Below, in pieces: positions 36,601 to 51,886 of a DNA stretch of 64,000 bases. The position numbers and the translations under genes are program-made. Each line of letters opens with the position of its first letter. Positions within the stretch are counted from its first letter, which is position 1. Where the stretch lies: NCBI GenBank assembly GCA_964019155.1, contig OZ025243.1:10037865-10101864 (forward strand), in the 5' to 3' direction. The notes under the pieces were generated by a model, which saw only the letters and a program-made list of their open reading frames with translations, was not told the DNA's origin and ran no database searches. This DNA is from Osedax fenrisi. Lineage: Eukaryota; Annelida; Polychaeta; Sabellida; Siboglinidae.

Positions 36601-39600
36601 ACGTATATAGTTTTCTAATTTTAATTAAATAAAAATAATCAACATATATTTATTACATTTATTAGTTAAAATGTTGTCAATATATATATATATATATATA
36701 AATATTTATATAATTTAATATTCTTATTTTATTTAATATGTACTTAATGTATAATATATAAATATATTTCTATTTCTCTTAAATATTTCAACCTTTTCAA
36801 GAAATCTTGATTACTTAAATTATAATTTATCTATAATTATAGATGTAAATGTATGTGTTAGCTACTTTAAACATATTGAACCCATAACACCGCACAAATA
36901 CACATTCAACATGGTAATAGTGCATGCAAACTAACGACTAGAACTTTCTGCAAGACGGACAGGTAAATGGAAGGATTGCAAGACTCAAACTGATCGGTTT
37001 GCATGAATATCTCCTCCGTGAAGTTGTCAGCTCTCAGCTTGTTGATCGTGATAAACCTAGTGGGGGGGGGGAATGTATCATACCTTACTTACTTGGGGGG
37101 GGAATGTATCATACCTTACTTACTTGGGGGGGGGGGGGAATGTATCATACCTTACTTACTTGGGGGGGGGAATGTATCATACCTTACTTACTTGGGGGGG
37201 GGGAATGTATCATACCTTACTTACTTGGGGGGGGGGAATGTATCATACCTTACTTACTTGGGGGGGGGGAATGTATCATACCTTACTTACTTGGGGGGGG
37301 GGGAATGTATCATACCTTACTTACTTGGGGGGGGGGAATGTATCATACCTTACTTACTTGGGGGGGGGGAATGTATCATACCTTACTTACTTGGGGGGGG
37401 GGGAATGTATCATACCTTACTTACTTGGGGGGGGGGGGAATGTATCATACCTTACTTACTTGGGGGGGGGGAATGTATCATACCTTACTTACTTGGGGGG
37501 GGGGAATGTATCATACCTTACTTACTTGGGGGGGGGGAATGTATCATACCTTACTTACTTGGGGGCAATGTGACACTCGTCTATTCATATTTAATAGATT
37601 AATATCTCCTTTGAAGAATGATATGAACAATACACTCATATCATTTACACAGACACTTATTATATTGGCATCTTTGCCTTGTGATGTATAGAGTGTATAT
37701 GTACTAACACTGAGAGATAAACATAGAACAATACCAGTTCATTGCATAATGTAATTATTCATATAAAACTAAAATGTGTATAGAAATATTAGATAAGTGA
37801 AAAACTTAAAGCAAACATATTTACTAATACGATAGAAATGGGGGTAAGTTTCCGCATCACCCTCTGAATAATAGAATAGTCTAGAGAAAGACTTCTTAGT
37901 ATGTATGATAAGATATAAATATAATATAATTGTGCAATTTAATAATTCGTCTACAACTAAAATGAATACAAATTTGAATAAATCAAGTAGGAATATTGTA
38001 TGTTAATGTCGGAAAGTGGAACATCTAGTATTTACTCCCAGTCTTTTATTCCCTCTAACTCACTCTTTCCATTCCTGTATATGTATCCCTCACCCCTAAC
38101 CTCTGTAGCTTAGTGACAAGGTTAAGGTAGTGGAAGCAAGAGTTGTTCACTACCAGGCCGCCACACTTCAGTATCACCTCCACCAGTAGCATGGTTTGAG
38201 CCCTCAGACCCAGACTGTAGATCTGCAGACGGTCCTCGATACTGATACCCTGGAATCTGTTCTGTACTGCGTGGCATAGCTTCAATACCTGTAGGCAACG
38301 ATGAGAAGTGACTTAAGCGTAAATAATGGGGGTTCACAATAATCGGCAATTATCGAGTAACTGCTCAGCAATGTCAACGATGATATTACTCAATGGGTGT
38401 CGATTAAAGTTTGGTGTAAACATGACTTATTAATAATGTTGTATTATACTATTCTAAAGACAATCTATTGTTCTACTGTGGTGATATCAGAACAATCAAT
38501 ATATTAAACTGATGTTATATATTAAATAATATCGGTTAATAAAAGTATACAATATATGTTGATAATATATGTATTTGTATTGTTTGTGAAGATATTGAGA
38601 AAGATAAAAACAGCTAAATGGAGTTAACAGCTTACTAGGAGAGGGAATAGCTCTATCGGTTACTACTGTTGTCAATATATATCACTCTATTCTACTAATG
38701 GTATGCCAGTGCATAATTGAGCAATTCTAATACAATAATACACAATAATAATATTCTAGATAGATACATGTCTCAGCACATATAGACATAGATCGATGCA
38801 GACCTAACATTATGGGTGTGTATTCCAGCTATAGGGTATGTTGATAACCTGCTATCTGGTTATGTAACAATCACTATATGATGTAACATTCACTATATGA
38901 TGTAACATTCACTATATGATGTAACATTCACTAGATGATGTTACATTCACTAGATGATGTAACCTTTTCGATGAGTGGATTTTCTACGATATTCGCTTCA
39001 GTGTTCAACTTTGAGGATTTCATCTTCATTAAATACTGTACAGGGTCGAGGTATAGTTAGATAATATAGGTCATAGGTCGTTAGGGTGTACAAGACAATA
39101 TTGTAGAGGATTATTACAGGGTAACTAGTAGGTAGATAAACAGTGAGAGTGAAGAAGAGATTGCTAATAACGTGGATAAATGAGAAAGCGAAAGCTTATC
39201 TAGACATTCACCTATGTATTAGATTACGATAAGTACAAATACACTATATACATATATGTATATATATGTATAGTTTTGTGATGAAGAGTATGACAACCTT
39301 TTGCAGGAACAGTTCAGCTTTCAGATACATACAAAGACAATCAGCATTCGGGTAATATTCTTTATCAACCTTCATTATCCTCTTCAAATCTCTGCGTATA
39401 AAGTGATATATCAATAATTATATGTGAATATATGGAAACATATTTAAGTTATACGGGCAACAACAACAGACAATATGATATATTATTTTGATGTCCTTTA
39501 GGAGGAAAAAGCGTATTAATATTATGAAACAGAAAACAAACAACATTTTCTAATAAATATTATTATTATTATATTAAATATTTTGCATAAATGTCAAGTG

Positions 39601-41560
39601 ATAAATATTATAGTAAGAATTTAAATACAAAAACAATGTTATCCAATTTATTCTTAGAAATTAGTCATCATTAAAGTTTACACTTAAGAGAACCTGATGC
39701 ACAATTTCATCAAGGTCAGAGGGTATTTCTCATTGTGAAGGTTCTTCAATCTTTGTATGATCTGATCGAAGAACTCCTTCATGCAAGTCTTCTTAGAACT
39801 CTCGGTGACGTCGTTGTTTCTCAAGTACTCCACTTTGGAATAATCGATCTAAAGTGACGGGTTATGTGTGTAAATATATCGCTTATTTATATAGGAGTTG
39901 GAGATATGTATTTTATAAATTATTGTTAATTTAATTTACTCTCTTGTAATTTTATTTAATAAGAGAAATTATCAACGTCTGTAAGTTTATATGTGCCTAT
40001 CTTTAAATAATTACCATTATATAATGATGCACAAGATAATTATATTATGTTTCAGATTACTAGATTACATAACAATAATCATGTATTACACAATGTAAAA
40101 CCACTACCTGTTATAAACCACACACATAACTAATCTATATATAGCACTTACTAATTATTTATATATTGTACACCGACTAGATCATCTACTATTTATATAA
40201 TCTACAACTAATAACATATTGTTACTAAACTCTGCCTTATATTATTATATTTATTTTATACAATTATTACATTGTATTATTCGATTATGATTTATAGTAT
40301 ATTTTATATAAATATATATATATATATATATTTATTTCTATAATAATTTCTAAGATAATAGTTTTTGAATTTGTGAACAATATTTAAAAATATTATAAAT
40401 TTAAATGTAATCAAATATTCTGTATATATATATATTAGTATTGTTTATTATCAAACTGTAATCTGAAATAATACATATATAATTTAGTCGGAACTGATAC
40501 TTAAATAAATTTTTATTTCGAAATAGGTTTCAAAAATACTTTTATTTTTTAAATGACACAATACTGTTATTTCAAAACATGGATTAAATTACAACACCTT
40601 TCACTTTTAACTACTTATTATTAACTATTTATCCACAGTTCATATAAAAATGTTTAATATAACTATTTTCAATCTAAAACTATTTTCAATGTTTGATTTG
40701 TTTCGAAACATATTATTTCAATGTTTCATTTGTTTCGAATCATAGTATTTCAATGTTTGATTTGTTTCGAAACATATTATTTCAATGTTTCATTTGTTTC
40801 GAAAAATAGTATTTCTATGTTTCATTTGTTTCGAAACATATTATTTCAATGTTTCATTTGTTTCGAAACATAGTATTTCAATATTTCATTTGTTTCGAAA
40901 CATAGTATTTCAATGTTTCATTTGTTTCGAATCATAGTATTTCAATGTTTGATTTGTTTCGAAACATATTATTTCAATGTTTCATTTGTTTCGAAAAATA
41001 GTATTTCTATGTTTCATTTGTTTCGAAACATATTATTTCAATGTTTCATTTGTTTCGAAACATAGTATTTCAATATTTCATTTGTTTCGAAACATAGTAT
41101 TTCAATGTTTCATTTGTTTTGAAACCTAGTATTTCAATGTTTCATTTGTTTCGAAACATATTATTTCAATGTTTCATTTGTTTCGAAACATATTATTTCA
41201 ATGTTTCATTTGTTTCGAAACATATTATTTCAAAGTTTCATTTGTTTCGAAACATATTATTTCAATGTTTCATTTGTTTCGAAACATATTATTTCAATGT
41301 TTAATTTGTTTCAAAACATATTATTTCAAAGTTTCATTTGTTTCTAAACATATTATTTCAATGTTTCATTTGTTTCGAAACATATTATTTCAATGTTTCA
41401 TTTGTTTCGAAACATATAATTTCAATGTTTCATTTATTTCGAAACCTATTATTTCAATGTCTCATTTGTTTCAAAACCTATTATTTCAATATTTCGATAT
41501 ATTTGTTTCGAAACCTAACAAGTGAATGTTTTTTATTTGTTTTGAAACATAATTATTTTG

Positions 41561-41605
<45 letters not shown>

Positions 41606-44600
41606 ATACAAAGAATATAATATAGACATACGTATATTTCATTGAAAGATCTGACAGTAATACATCTGATGTTATCATCTATACTAATGTACATGTGATG
41701 CGCAAATAAATACTATTATAAACATATCTCAGAAATATTATTAATGTTAATTAAATTTGATGACTTTCTATTTAACCTTATTATGGAAACTTTTAAATTA
41801 GTGATCATCTATCATACATTCACATTAATTTAATTCTATAACTTATTAAAATAATATACGAATAATTACAGAGTATTATATAATATAATATATGTATGAC
41901 TAAATATCTAATCATGGAAAATAACTACATCCTATAACAGAGTGATGGTTGATAGATAGACAGGCATCAGTACAGCAAACTTCTTACTATGTGTGTGTGT
42001 GTGTGTGTGTGTGTGTATGCGTACATGTGTGTGTGGTTATTATTAACATTGAGTTTAGGAATGAGGTCGGGGTAGATCCTCCTCAGGTAGTTGTAATGGC
42101 TGGAGGTGTGTTCGGGGTAGAAGTTCATAATCTGGGGACACATCTCTGAGGCGTTGAACACTTCTATTAGGATAGCGACATCTGTGTGCGCAAGTGTGTG
42201 TGTGTGTGTGTGAGTGTGTGTGTGTTTGTGTGTGTTTGTTGATGAAGGTAGATGTTATATTATTATTACACTATTTAATGTGTACATAAGCTTATTCGAT
42301 ATATGTGTAAAATAACAATATAAATAACAATTATTATCAATTTATATATATTATTCAGAAACGTGTGTGATATATTGATGACATTTTTAAATTACTAATA
42401 TTATTACTTCAATGTTAAATGTTAGTAGGTTTTCAGGGATAAACAGTTTTATATTAATAAAAAAACAAATAATTTACATATATATGATAGAAATAAGATA
42501 ATATTCTAAATGGGGAACATGAGTTTAGGAAATCACATTATATCATGTGACATAACAATGATGTGGTCTCTAGTTATGTTAGTTACTAATATGAGGAAGT
42601 TAATACATTATTTTAATACTAATTATTACAAATATTATAAATATTTTAATGAGATTTTGTAGATGATATAAGATGATATATAGATGATTTCACTAGGTAG
42701 TTCACATTAATTTCCAAATTTCATCATGAAATTTACATTACTGTTCAGTAAATAGTATTCACTGATTACCAAAGTAGGCCACCGATAATTTCTTCTATAT
42801 TGATGTTAATGTGAAATATATACTATTGCACCCCGCCGCCTCCACTAGGGGTATCTACTATTGCACCCCGCCACCCCCACTAGGGGTAGCTACTATCGCA
42901 CCCCACTGCCCCCACTAGGGGTAGCTACTATCTCACCCCACTGCCTCCACTAGGGGTAGCTACTATTGCACCCTGCCCCCCACTAGGGGTAGCTACTATT
43001 GCACCCCACACCCCACCCCCACTAGGGGTAGCTACTATAGCACCCCGCCCCCCCATTAGGGATATCTACTATTTCACCCCGCCACCCCCACTAGGGGTAG
43101 CTACTATTGCACCCCACCCCCCCCCCCCACTAGGGGTAGCTACTATTGCACCCCCCCCCACTAGGGGTAGCTACTATAGCACCCCACCCCCACTAGGGAT
43201 ATCTACTATATCACCCCGCCCCCCCATTAGGGATATCTACTATTTCACCCCGCCACCCCCACTAGGGGTAGCTACTATTGCATCCCACCCCGCACCACTA
43301 GGTGTATCTACTATTGCACCCCGCCACCCCGACTAGGGGTAGCTACTATTGCACCCCGCTGCCCCCACTAGGGGTAGCTACTAACAAGCCGGATCGTTGA
43401 TGTTAGGTACATTGGTAAGGTAGTTCTGATGTGTGTGCAGCAGATGATTGACCACTATGAACGTGTGGTTAGGTTGGTTGTGTCCTAGACCCTTCATACA
43501 TCTGTAGGGGGGGCAGTGGTATCATTATATATAAGTATGTATAGACATGTGAAGGAGTGTATATGTAGGCGTGTTCATGTAGGAAAGTACACACATAGCT
43601 GTATGAATGTAAGGTTATGTCCCTGGCCTTAATGCATTTGTATAGGCGGTAGTAGTAGTAGTAGTAGTGTTATATGTATTTATGTAGACATGTCAATATG
43701 TATACATTTGTCTACACATATGATGATATATATGTTTACATGTACAATAATGTAAAAACTTGTGTATTTGATTTGTTTATAACTATAGAGTGTGATATAT
43801 AAATATAAATTATAAATATAATGCAAATATTATTAATAAATAGTTAATGTAATAATATTGATAATTTTAATTAAATAAAATGATATACTAATATTAGAGT
43901 ACATATTTTAAAATTTTAAGTTTAAAAAATGAATACAATAAGGAATAGGTATGATATATTAATTTCAGATTACTGCTGAAAACTTGCAACCACCTACTAT
44001 GTTTAAACTAATCATTAATAGATCACCGCTTCACAATTAATAGTGGTAAGCTTGCATACCTTACCACTGACCACTAGGGGGGGGACTAACTGCCAGATGG
44101 AATACTTGTCAGAGGGATACCGTGACATGTTGTCCAGTAGGGCTGAGATGATACCGTTAAGCACGTCTTTACTGCCTAGCTTCACACTAGAGAACATGTT
44201 ACGCAGGGCTTCTCGGATCTCGTATGATGAATCCTGGGTGTTAGTGGTAGTTGTGATGGTAGTAATGGTGGTGGTAGTGGTGGTTGTGATGGTTGTAGTG
44301 GTGGTGGTGGTAGTAATGGTGGTGGTAGCGGTGGAGGAGGTAGTGGTGGAGGTGGTGGTGGTGGAATTAGTGGTAGTAATTGTGGTGGTATTGGTGGAGG
44401 TGATAATGGAGGTGGTTGGTGGTGGTTGCAATGATTACATATTATTATAAAAGATATTTTGTAATAAATATTATACTTATATAACATATTATATACAATA
44501 TCAATATAATCGTATGGTATGTCATTAATACTCTACTAGATATTTAGTAAATGAAGAGCTTCATAATAATAATATATTATATATTATAATATATTATAAT

Positions 44601-47600
44601 TGTTCTAAGTTAATATCTGTACATAGAACCAGGTAATTTAGTGTTAAAGTATTAGTGGGGTGGGGTGGGGTGGGATGGGGGTGGGGGGAACCTTCAGTAG
44701 GTTGATGATGACGTCTAGTTGGTTTTCTTTCAGCGTAATCAAGTGGGCTATCTTGCACAGTGAAGAGATTGACACCAGTCGTACCTATGTGACATGTAAC
44801 ATCGATATTACCTAATAGAACTGTGATGATGATGATGAAGATGATGATGATGGTGGTGATGATGATAGTGATGACGTTTAATAACAATAGTAAAATAAGC
44901 TGATATTATAATAATAATAATAGAATTTAAGTAATGTAGCAATGATCTAAAGCTTACTGATGATATGGAATGCTGATGTATGGATACATCACATGTATGC
45001 TAGGTAGTACTAACGGATTCTATTTCATCATTGAACATATCCACTAGGAAGTCCTGCGCGACCACAGCAAATCTCTCACATCGTAGGGCTAGATTACTTA
45101 GAGAGTGAACGGTTTCCTCTCTTACTTCTGTGTAGCGGGAGGGGGTTGTTAGAGAGGGATGTTGCTAGATTACTTAGAGAGTGCACGGTTTCCTTTCTTA
45201 CTTCTGTGTAGTGGGAGGGGGTGGTTAGAGAGGGGTGTGGCTATGTTAGAAAAGGGTGTGGCTATGTTAGAGAAGGCTGTGATATTAGATATGAAAGTGG
45301 TACGGTGTAATAAGATTACAGGTATGCTGGAATTTTTTAGATATAAGGTATGTCAACTATAATTATATTAAGTTTCTATGCTGACATATTACAATATTAG
45401 ATGTATTTTATCAATTTACCTGATATTAAAAAACAATTGTAATTATTAGAAAAAAAATGTAATTGATGTTTAAAGAAACAATCGTCATATAACACTACCT
45501 TTAACTAACATGCCTATACTGAACACTAGGAGAGCCCGTGTTGGTAACTTTTTTAGTTCCCTTCATATAAAATTGCCATCTCGCTCGGAATAACTCTTTT
45601 TAATCATTACAGATATAATAAAAAAATAATAATTGAAATCTGACAAAAATTCAGAAAGCGAAACCATATTCAAAAATAGATAGGAATTTACATTGAAAAT
45701 TTATGAAAAAATTTAAATTACAGATATATGAAATAAACAATTTTTTACAAGTAAAAATTACATATTAGCATATGTAGTATATAACAACCTCCTTAAAAAA
45801 TATTTTAAAATATTTTTTTTAAATAATTAAATCGATCTACAGAAATTTTAATTTAATTTTTAAATTTTTTCTAAATTGAAAAAAAAAATTAGCAATGGAA
45901 TAATAAAAAAAAAAATATATATATCATATATGTCTATCATCATTATATGAATATAAAATTATAAGTATTGTTATAAAAATAGCATATATTTATTCAAAAA
46001 ATGACTTTTATTGAGCATTTTAACAAACAATTAATTTTGGGGTAAAATAGTCGTAAAAAATGTGTTGTCAGAAAATTAAATATTTTTTTTTTTATTATAC
46101 CTCGTAAATATCAATTATAGGCTCACAACAAAGTTTGATCCTTAATTATAATAATTTATCAAAAAAATAGTCGAATAAATTACATTAATTAAAAAATAAA
46201 AAAAAATTAAATTAATTTTAAATTTTTAAATAATTTTTTACTTTATTAATATTATAATATATTTATACACGTATTTGCCAAATATTTTATTTTTATGACA
46301 ACGCGCACTTGCACAAATATATAAAATACATAAGAAAATATTTCTATTTATAGAAATTTACATTGTAAAATAAATGTAAGTAAATATTTCTTCATTAAAG
46401 TACACTTCGCTTTACCAATATTACATGTTTTATGATGAAACTTTCCAAATATGTTTATTATGACATGTATGACCTACTGTAACTGAGAGAGAAAACTTTA
46501 AAAAACGGGCTCCCCTACTGAACACCCTACACAATTAATCGCTGTAATGTAAGTCTATTAGAGTGTACACAATTTACTTTAATGACCCACACAACTTCAA
46601 CTGTGTAACACTTATTTATCTTACGTGTTACATTATGAATTATGAAAGTAATCTTTTCACTAGTATTGCTTTTAGGTTGACAACTCTTTCGGAGAGTCGA
46701 TAATAATTACCATATAACTCAACAATATTAATAAAGATCTATAACAGTAATATATGCACATAATATACAAAAACACACACACACAAACACATATATATAT
46801 ATGTGTATACGTATAAAGCTGAGAGTAACGCCATCGTTGCCCAACCGTAGAATTCATCTTCCAGGCCGTGTATGATAGCCCCGCAGCTGCCCGAGTCCAT
46901 CAGTTGTACCTCGTCGACGTTAACCCTCTCTTTGGGAGTGTCTTGAGCCCACCTGACTCCCGCTGCCCAATCTGACGACTCGTACAGAGCTCGATCTCGC
47001 TCGTGGGCCGTCATCTTTCTCTATTGATGTTCGTTATTGTACGTTAGCGAGTAGTGTGTGTTGATTGGTGTATTATATTAATTGTGGTGAAGTGTATACG
47101 ACTGAAAAGAAATGTTCTGATGACGTATTTTAACATTGCGTATTAGTTAAAACATATAATGGTTGACAGATAATTGCAGCATTATCGTCGTATGTTTAGT
47201 GAACTGTATTAGCTTATACTGTGCGACGTGGTGTAAAGTAAAGCTATCGTTAGTAGTACTAATGTCACGGTACTGAAGCTTATGTGATGGTTTCAAGTTA
47301 GGGGTATTGAATAACATGTCATCCACATGAATTAATTTATCTACACATGTCATGTATTTTTATTTGGTGGAGTCCTTTCATCCCATCCAGGAACTTAGAT
47401 GAAGTGTTCACTTATAACCATATATGGCTATAATGCCCCTTCGAAGCCGTGTATGCTTCAACCTATGTAGGTGTAGTGTATCACGGTGCTCAGCGTAAAT
47501 CTAGGCGAATAGACCGTGACATTAGTTTAACATTTAACTATTATAAACAAATATTCACTACATGGTGAATCTATAGTGTCTACATTGTCTACACGCTGCG

Positions 47601-50600
47601 ATGAATAATGAGCCCCTGTGAATACTGTTGAGGTAGCAAGTTGTTGCTAGCTGGGGGCTAAACTATGGGGTGTGTGGGGCTAAACTAGAGGGTGGGTGGG
47701 GCTAAACTAGGAGGTGGGTGGGGCTAAACTATTGGGTGGGTGGGGCTAAACTAGGAGGTGGGTGTGGCTAAACTAGAGGGTGTGTGGGGCTAAACTAGGG
47801 GGTGGGTGGGGCTAAACTGGAGGGGTGGGTGGGGCTAAACTAGGAGGTAGGTGTGGCTAAACTATGGGGTGGGTGGGGCTAAACTAGGGGGTGGGTGGGG
47901 CTAAACTGGAGGGGTGGGTGTGGCTAAACTAGAGGGGGGGTGGGGCTAAACTATTGGGTGGGTGGGGCTAAACTATTGGGTGGGTGGGGCTAAACTAGGA
48001 GGTGGGTGTGGCTAAACTAGAGGGTGTGTGGGGCTAAACTAGGGGGTGGGTGGGGCTAAACTGGAGGGGTGGGTGGGGCTAAACTAGGAGGTAGGTGTGG
48101 CTAAACTATGGGGTGGGTGGGGCTAAACTAGGGGGTGGGTGGGGCTAAACTGGAGGGGTGGGTGTGGCTAAACTAGAGGGGGGGTGGGGCTAAACTATTG
48201 GGTGGGTGGGGCTAAACTAGGGGGAGGGTGGGGCAACTAACTCTTAGGTTAGACATCAGCTTCTTGTCAAGAGTTTGCTCCAGATACATGAAGCCGACAT
48301 TCTCTAGAGAACCCTGTATGTGTGTGTGAAAGTGTGCATATGTGTATGGGATATGTGAGAATGTTGGTATGTGGGTATGTGTATGAGTGTGTATGTGTGT
48401 GTGTATGTATATTTTCATATGTGTATGGAAGTATGTGAGAATGTGTGTATGTGAGAATTTGGGTATGTGTATGAGTATGTATGATGATGATGATGTATGT
48501 GTTTATATGTATGTAGGTACATGTGTGTGTATTTAAGTATTTAAGTATTTGTGTATTTAAAGAAAAGTGATATTATTTATATATCTTTAGGTAAACAATT
48601 ATACTAATAATTAGCGCATAACGATAATTAATCTGAATAATAGGGAAGCATAAATATGTGAAATGCAAACAAACATAGTCTGATACTGTAATAGAGGTAA
48701 TGCTATCTAATAGATCCTAAAGCTAAGGTCACATTTCAGGCTATTTGCTGTAAACAGCGCGGTTATTCACAGGCATATAACATGTAAGATCTATAAGCAC
48801 CGGTGATTATTATTCATGTCGTGATAGTGGCCTCAGATTACTGCCTCTATTGAGATGTAGCCTACTGTTACTGTGCTAGAGGCAGGGTAGTTCAGTTATT
48901 TTGAGTCCATCTTTTAGAACCGGTTTTTTGGTTTTTTTTATATATAATTATTGATAAATATATTAATTTCAATACTATAATATAATTTAATATTAGTTTC
49001 AATATTAGTAATAATATTATTGACTATATTTGATAAAGTATACCATGTAAATATGAGAAATTAACAATTTACTTTAAAAAAATAATATTATTATAAATTA
49101 TAATATTTTATATGAAATTTATTTATATTTTATTAGAATAGATCAATGATTAATATAAAAATTGTATATCATATTATAAATACAAATTACACTAGTCAAA
49201 TTAATGGCATATATTTATATGTATTATAATGAATTATTAATATATTATTATATGTATTACTTATTCTAAAATGTTATATTATAATATAAATTAATATAAT
49301 TATATTATTATGAATTCATTTTTTTTTAAATATATTCAAATATTTATTTCAATTATCATTTGGTATTCATTTAAATATACTGGGCCAAAATAAAAATATA
49401 ATTTGGAAAGAATGTTTTGATAAAAAAAAATTGATAAAACTAATAAAGGTTATAAGCTTACAGCCTAGGCTAAGTGTAATATAACTATTGAAGGCATAGT
49501 ATATAGAATAAAGGGATATTTTTGAAAATAAAATTCAAATAAAGAAACAACTAATTAATTGTTATTTTCTTATATTTTTAATATTATACATGGTGTACTT
49601 TATATTATAAAGTTATTATTAGACTATTATAACTAATATTGATACTATTATTAAATTATATTATAGTATTGAAATTAATATATTTATTTATATTATATAA
49701 AAAACCAAAAAAAAACAAATAAACCTTAACATTTTTTGTTTTTTTTTGTTAAATATCAAAAAAAAACAACAACCCTAACTAGATGCAATGTTAATCTGAG
49801 CGTAATAGAGTGTTGATAAGCTGGATGTTAACCATATAACGGGCAGCTTTAGCTCTCACTTTAACGCTGCTATCGTTGATACAGTTACAGATCTGCACGA
49901 ATCCATCATCACAAATACGCTCAACCTTGTCACCTTTTAATATCCTACAGAAACATTTGTGATCATATATTATACGAAATAGTACTAATGTGCATTATAA
50001 TACAATTAATGTTTATAAATTATGTATTATAAATGTTAAAATATGAATTATTCATAATTATGAAATAAACTGTAACAATTATGTATAAATATTAAATATT
50101 ATAATGGTGCACTGATTCACGCTTTATTTTTATAACTAGTGAAACTCATTTTTCTATTATATAATATAAATATGTAATATTAATATTACATATAACAATA
50201 ACAATAACAATATATATAGTATATATTTTAATTATATAACCTGTAAATTTAATACCTTATACATTAAATATAAGTAGACAAATCATATATCTGTTGAAGA
50301 TAGTGTCAATTAGATCAAGTTGCTATTTGATGCAAATCATCGCATTCTTATATTGGAATGACATACACATGCATTATAAACTTAGAATTTAGATTAACAA
50401 CTAGTAAAATAAGAGTATCGAATGCATTATTTCAAATGATAATTTAAAACAGTAAAATATCGATAAATAAATATATATTTATAATATTCTATTAGGGATT
50501 TCTATGTGAATAGCGCTGTTTTACGCAAACCTACGATCAATATAAACATTCGAAAGTATACAAGTTATACATGAACATTAAATATTAATAAAAGTTCATC

Positions 50601-51836
50601 ATTAAACGAGTAAGTATCCCCCTACATACGCCTACAATCACGATCAAAGCGAGTGTACGTGTACCCCACCCCCACCCCACCAGCACTAACTTATCAGGGT
50701 AAAGTTGACTCATCAACCAGATCAGATGCAAAGACTCTAGCCGTACACCGATCGCGGAATCTTCCAGTGCTTTCTTCACTATCGGGTACATGCTCTCTTC
50801 GATCAGGATACCTCTGTCGTGCCATTTAGCCTGTTCAAGGTTGTAGGTGGTATTTAAAGATAATAATAATATTTATTTATTGAATATCATATATATATAT
50901 ATTGAATACAATACAAATAGCGGATACAAATGGACCCCTCAAGAAGTCATAGACTTGTACATGTTATAAATAACTGTGAAAGGCCCTGGACAATACAATA
51001 CAAATAGTAACATTTTTTTTCTTGTGTTTCGATTTACCGTTTATTAAGTTCTTGATAAACACAAGAGAAAAACAAGAACTGCCTGGAGTCAAATACGGGA
51101 CCTCTGGCTTACTAGCTTTGTGTTGTCCCACTGAGCCATCGACCCCAGATCGTTACACAGTGTTGACAGATGTGAATACGATATGATTATATGATGTTCC
51201 ATGTTCGTAATCAGTTAAAGACCGATACTAAATATTAGTGAACTAAGATTAGATTATCATTAATCACTAACAATTGAAACATTAAACGTTATAAATTACG
51301 CCATGAATATTGCTCGTAAATTATACTTTCATCAGAAACCTATACAACAATACTATTATATTAATATACTATACTATATCACTGAATTTAATCGCGATAT
51401 CATATTTTAGTAATGAGGGTTTTTGAGAGAATGATAAGTAAACCACGTATCTATTGACATTATAAAATATTCTGAATCAATAAACTTTACAATAACTGTA
51501 AAATATTTTTAAAACGTAAACAATTTCTTTAATATTTTAATTTCATATTATTCTTAGTTTATTTATATAGTGTATGACATACGCCGTATATTATCGTTAG
51601 CAAATATTTATACTTTATACTTTCACCTATATATTTGCTTAAATAAATTATCATACAATAACTAGAGTAAGACCTCACTGCAGACATAGATAATAATTAC
51701 ATGATTGAGTGATGTCTTTAAACTTTAAGTTAATCAAACCCAGCTATACTTAGGTTTAATTTCTAATATTACAGTTTTATATTCGTATGCTGTTAATTTA
51801 TTCAATAAATATTATATTTATCAATGTACATTATAC

Positions 51837-51886
<50 letters not shown>

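Noticed and set aside
36999..37691. Plus-strand frames of 166-230 codons
   Set aside because: They are translations of the 33-bp minisatellite in three frames and overlap an INTS4 exon on the other strand.
41119..41565. Overlapping plus-strand frames of 61-118 codons
   Set aside because: Repeated peptide from the 29-bp minisatellite inside an INTS4 intron.
44043..44487. Frames rich in Val, Thr or Pro on both strands
   Set aside because: Products of the trinucleotide array next to the INTS4 exon 44233-44091; only the exon itself is supported.
37060..48235. CRISPR-like arrays
   Set aside because: Repeats are contiguous or vary only in homopolymer length, with no unique spacers, and the host is an animal.
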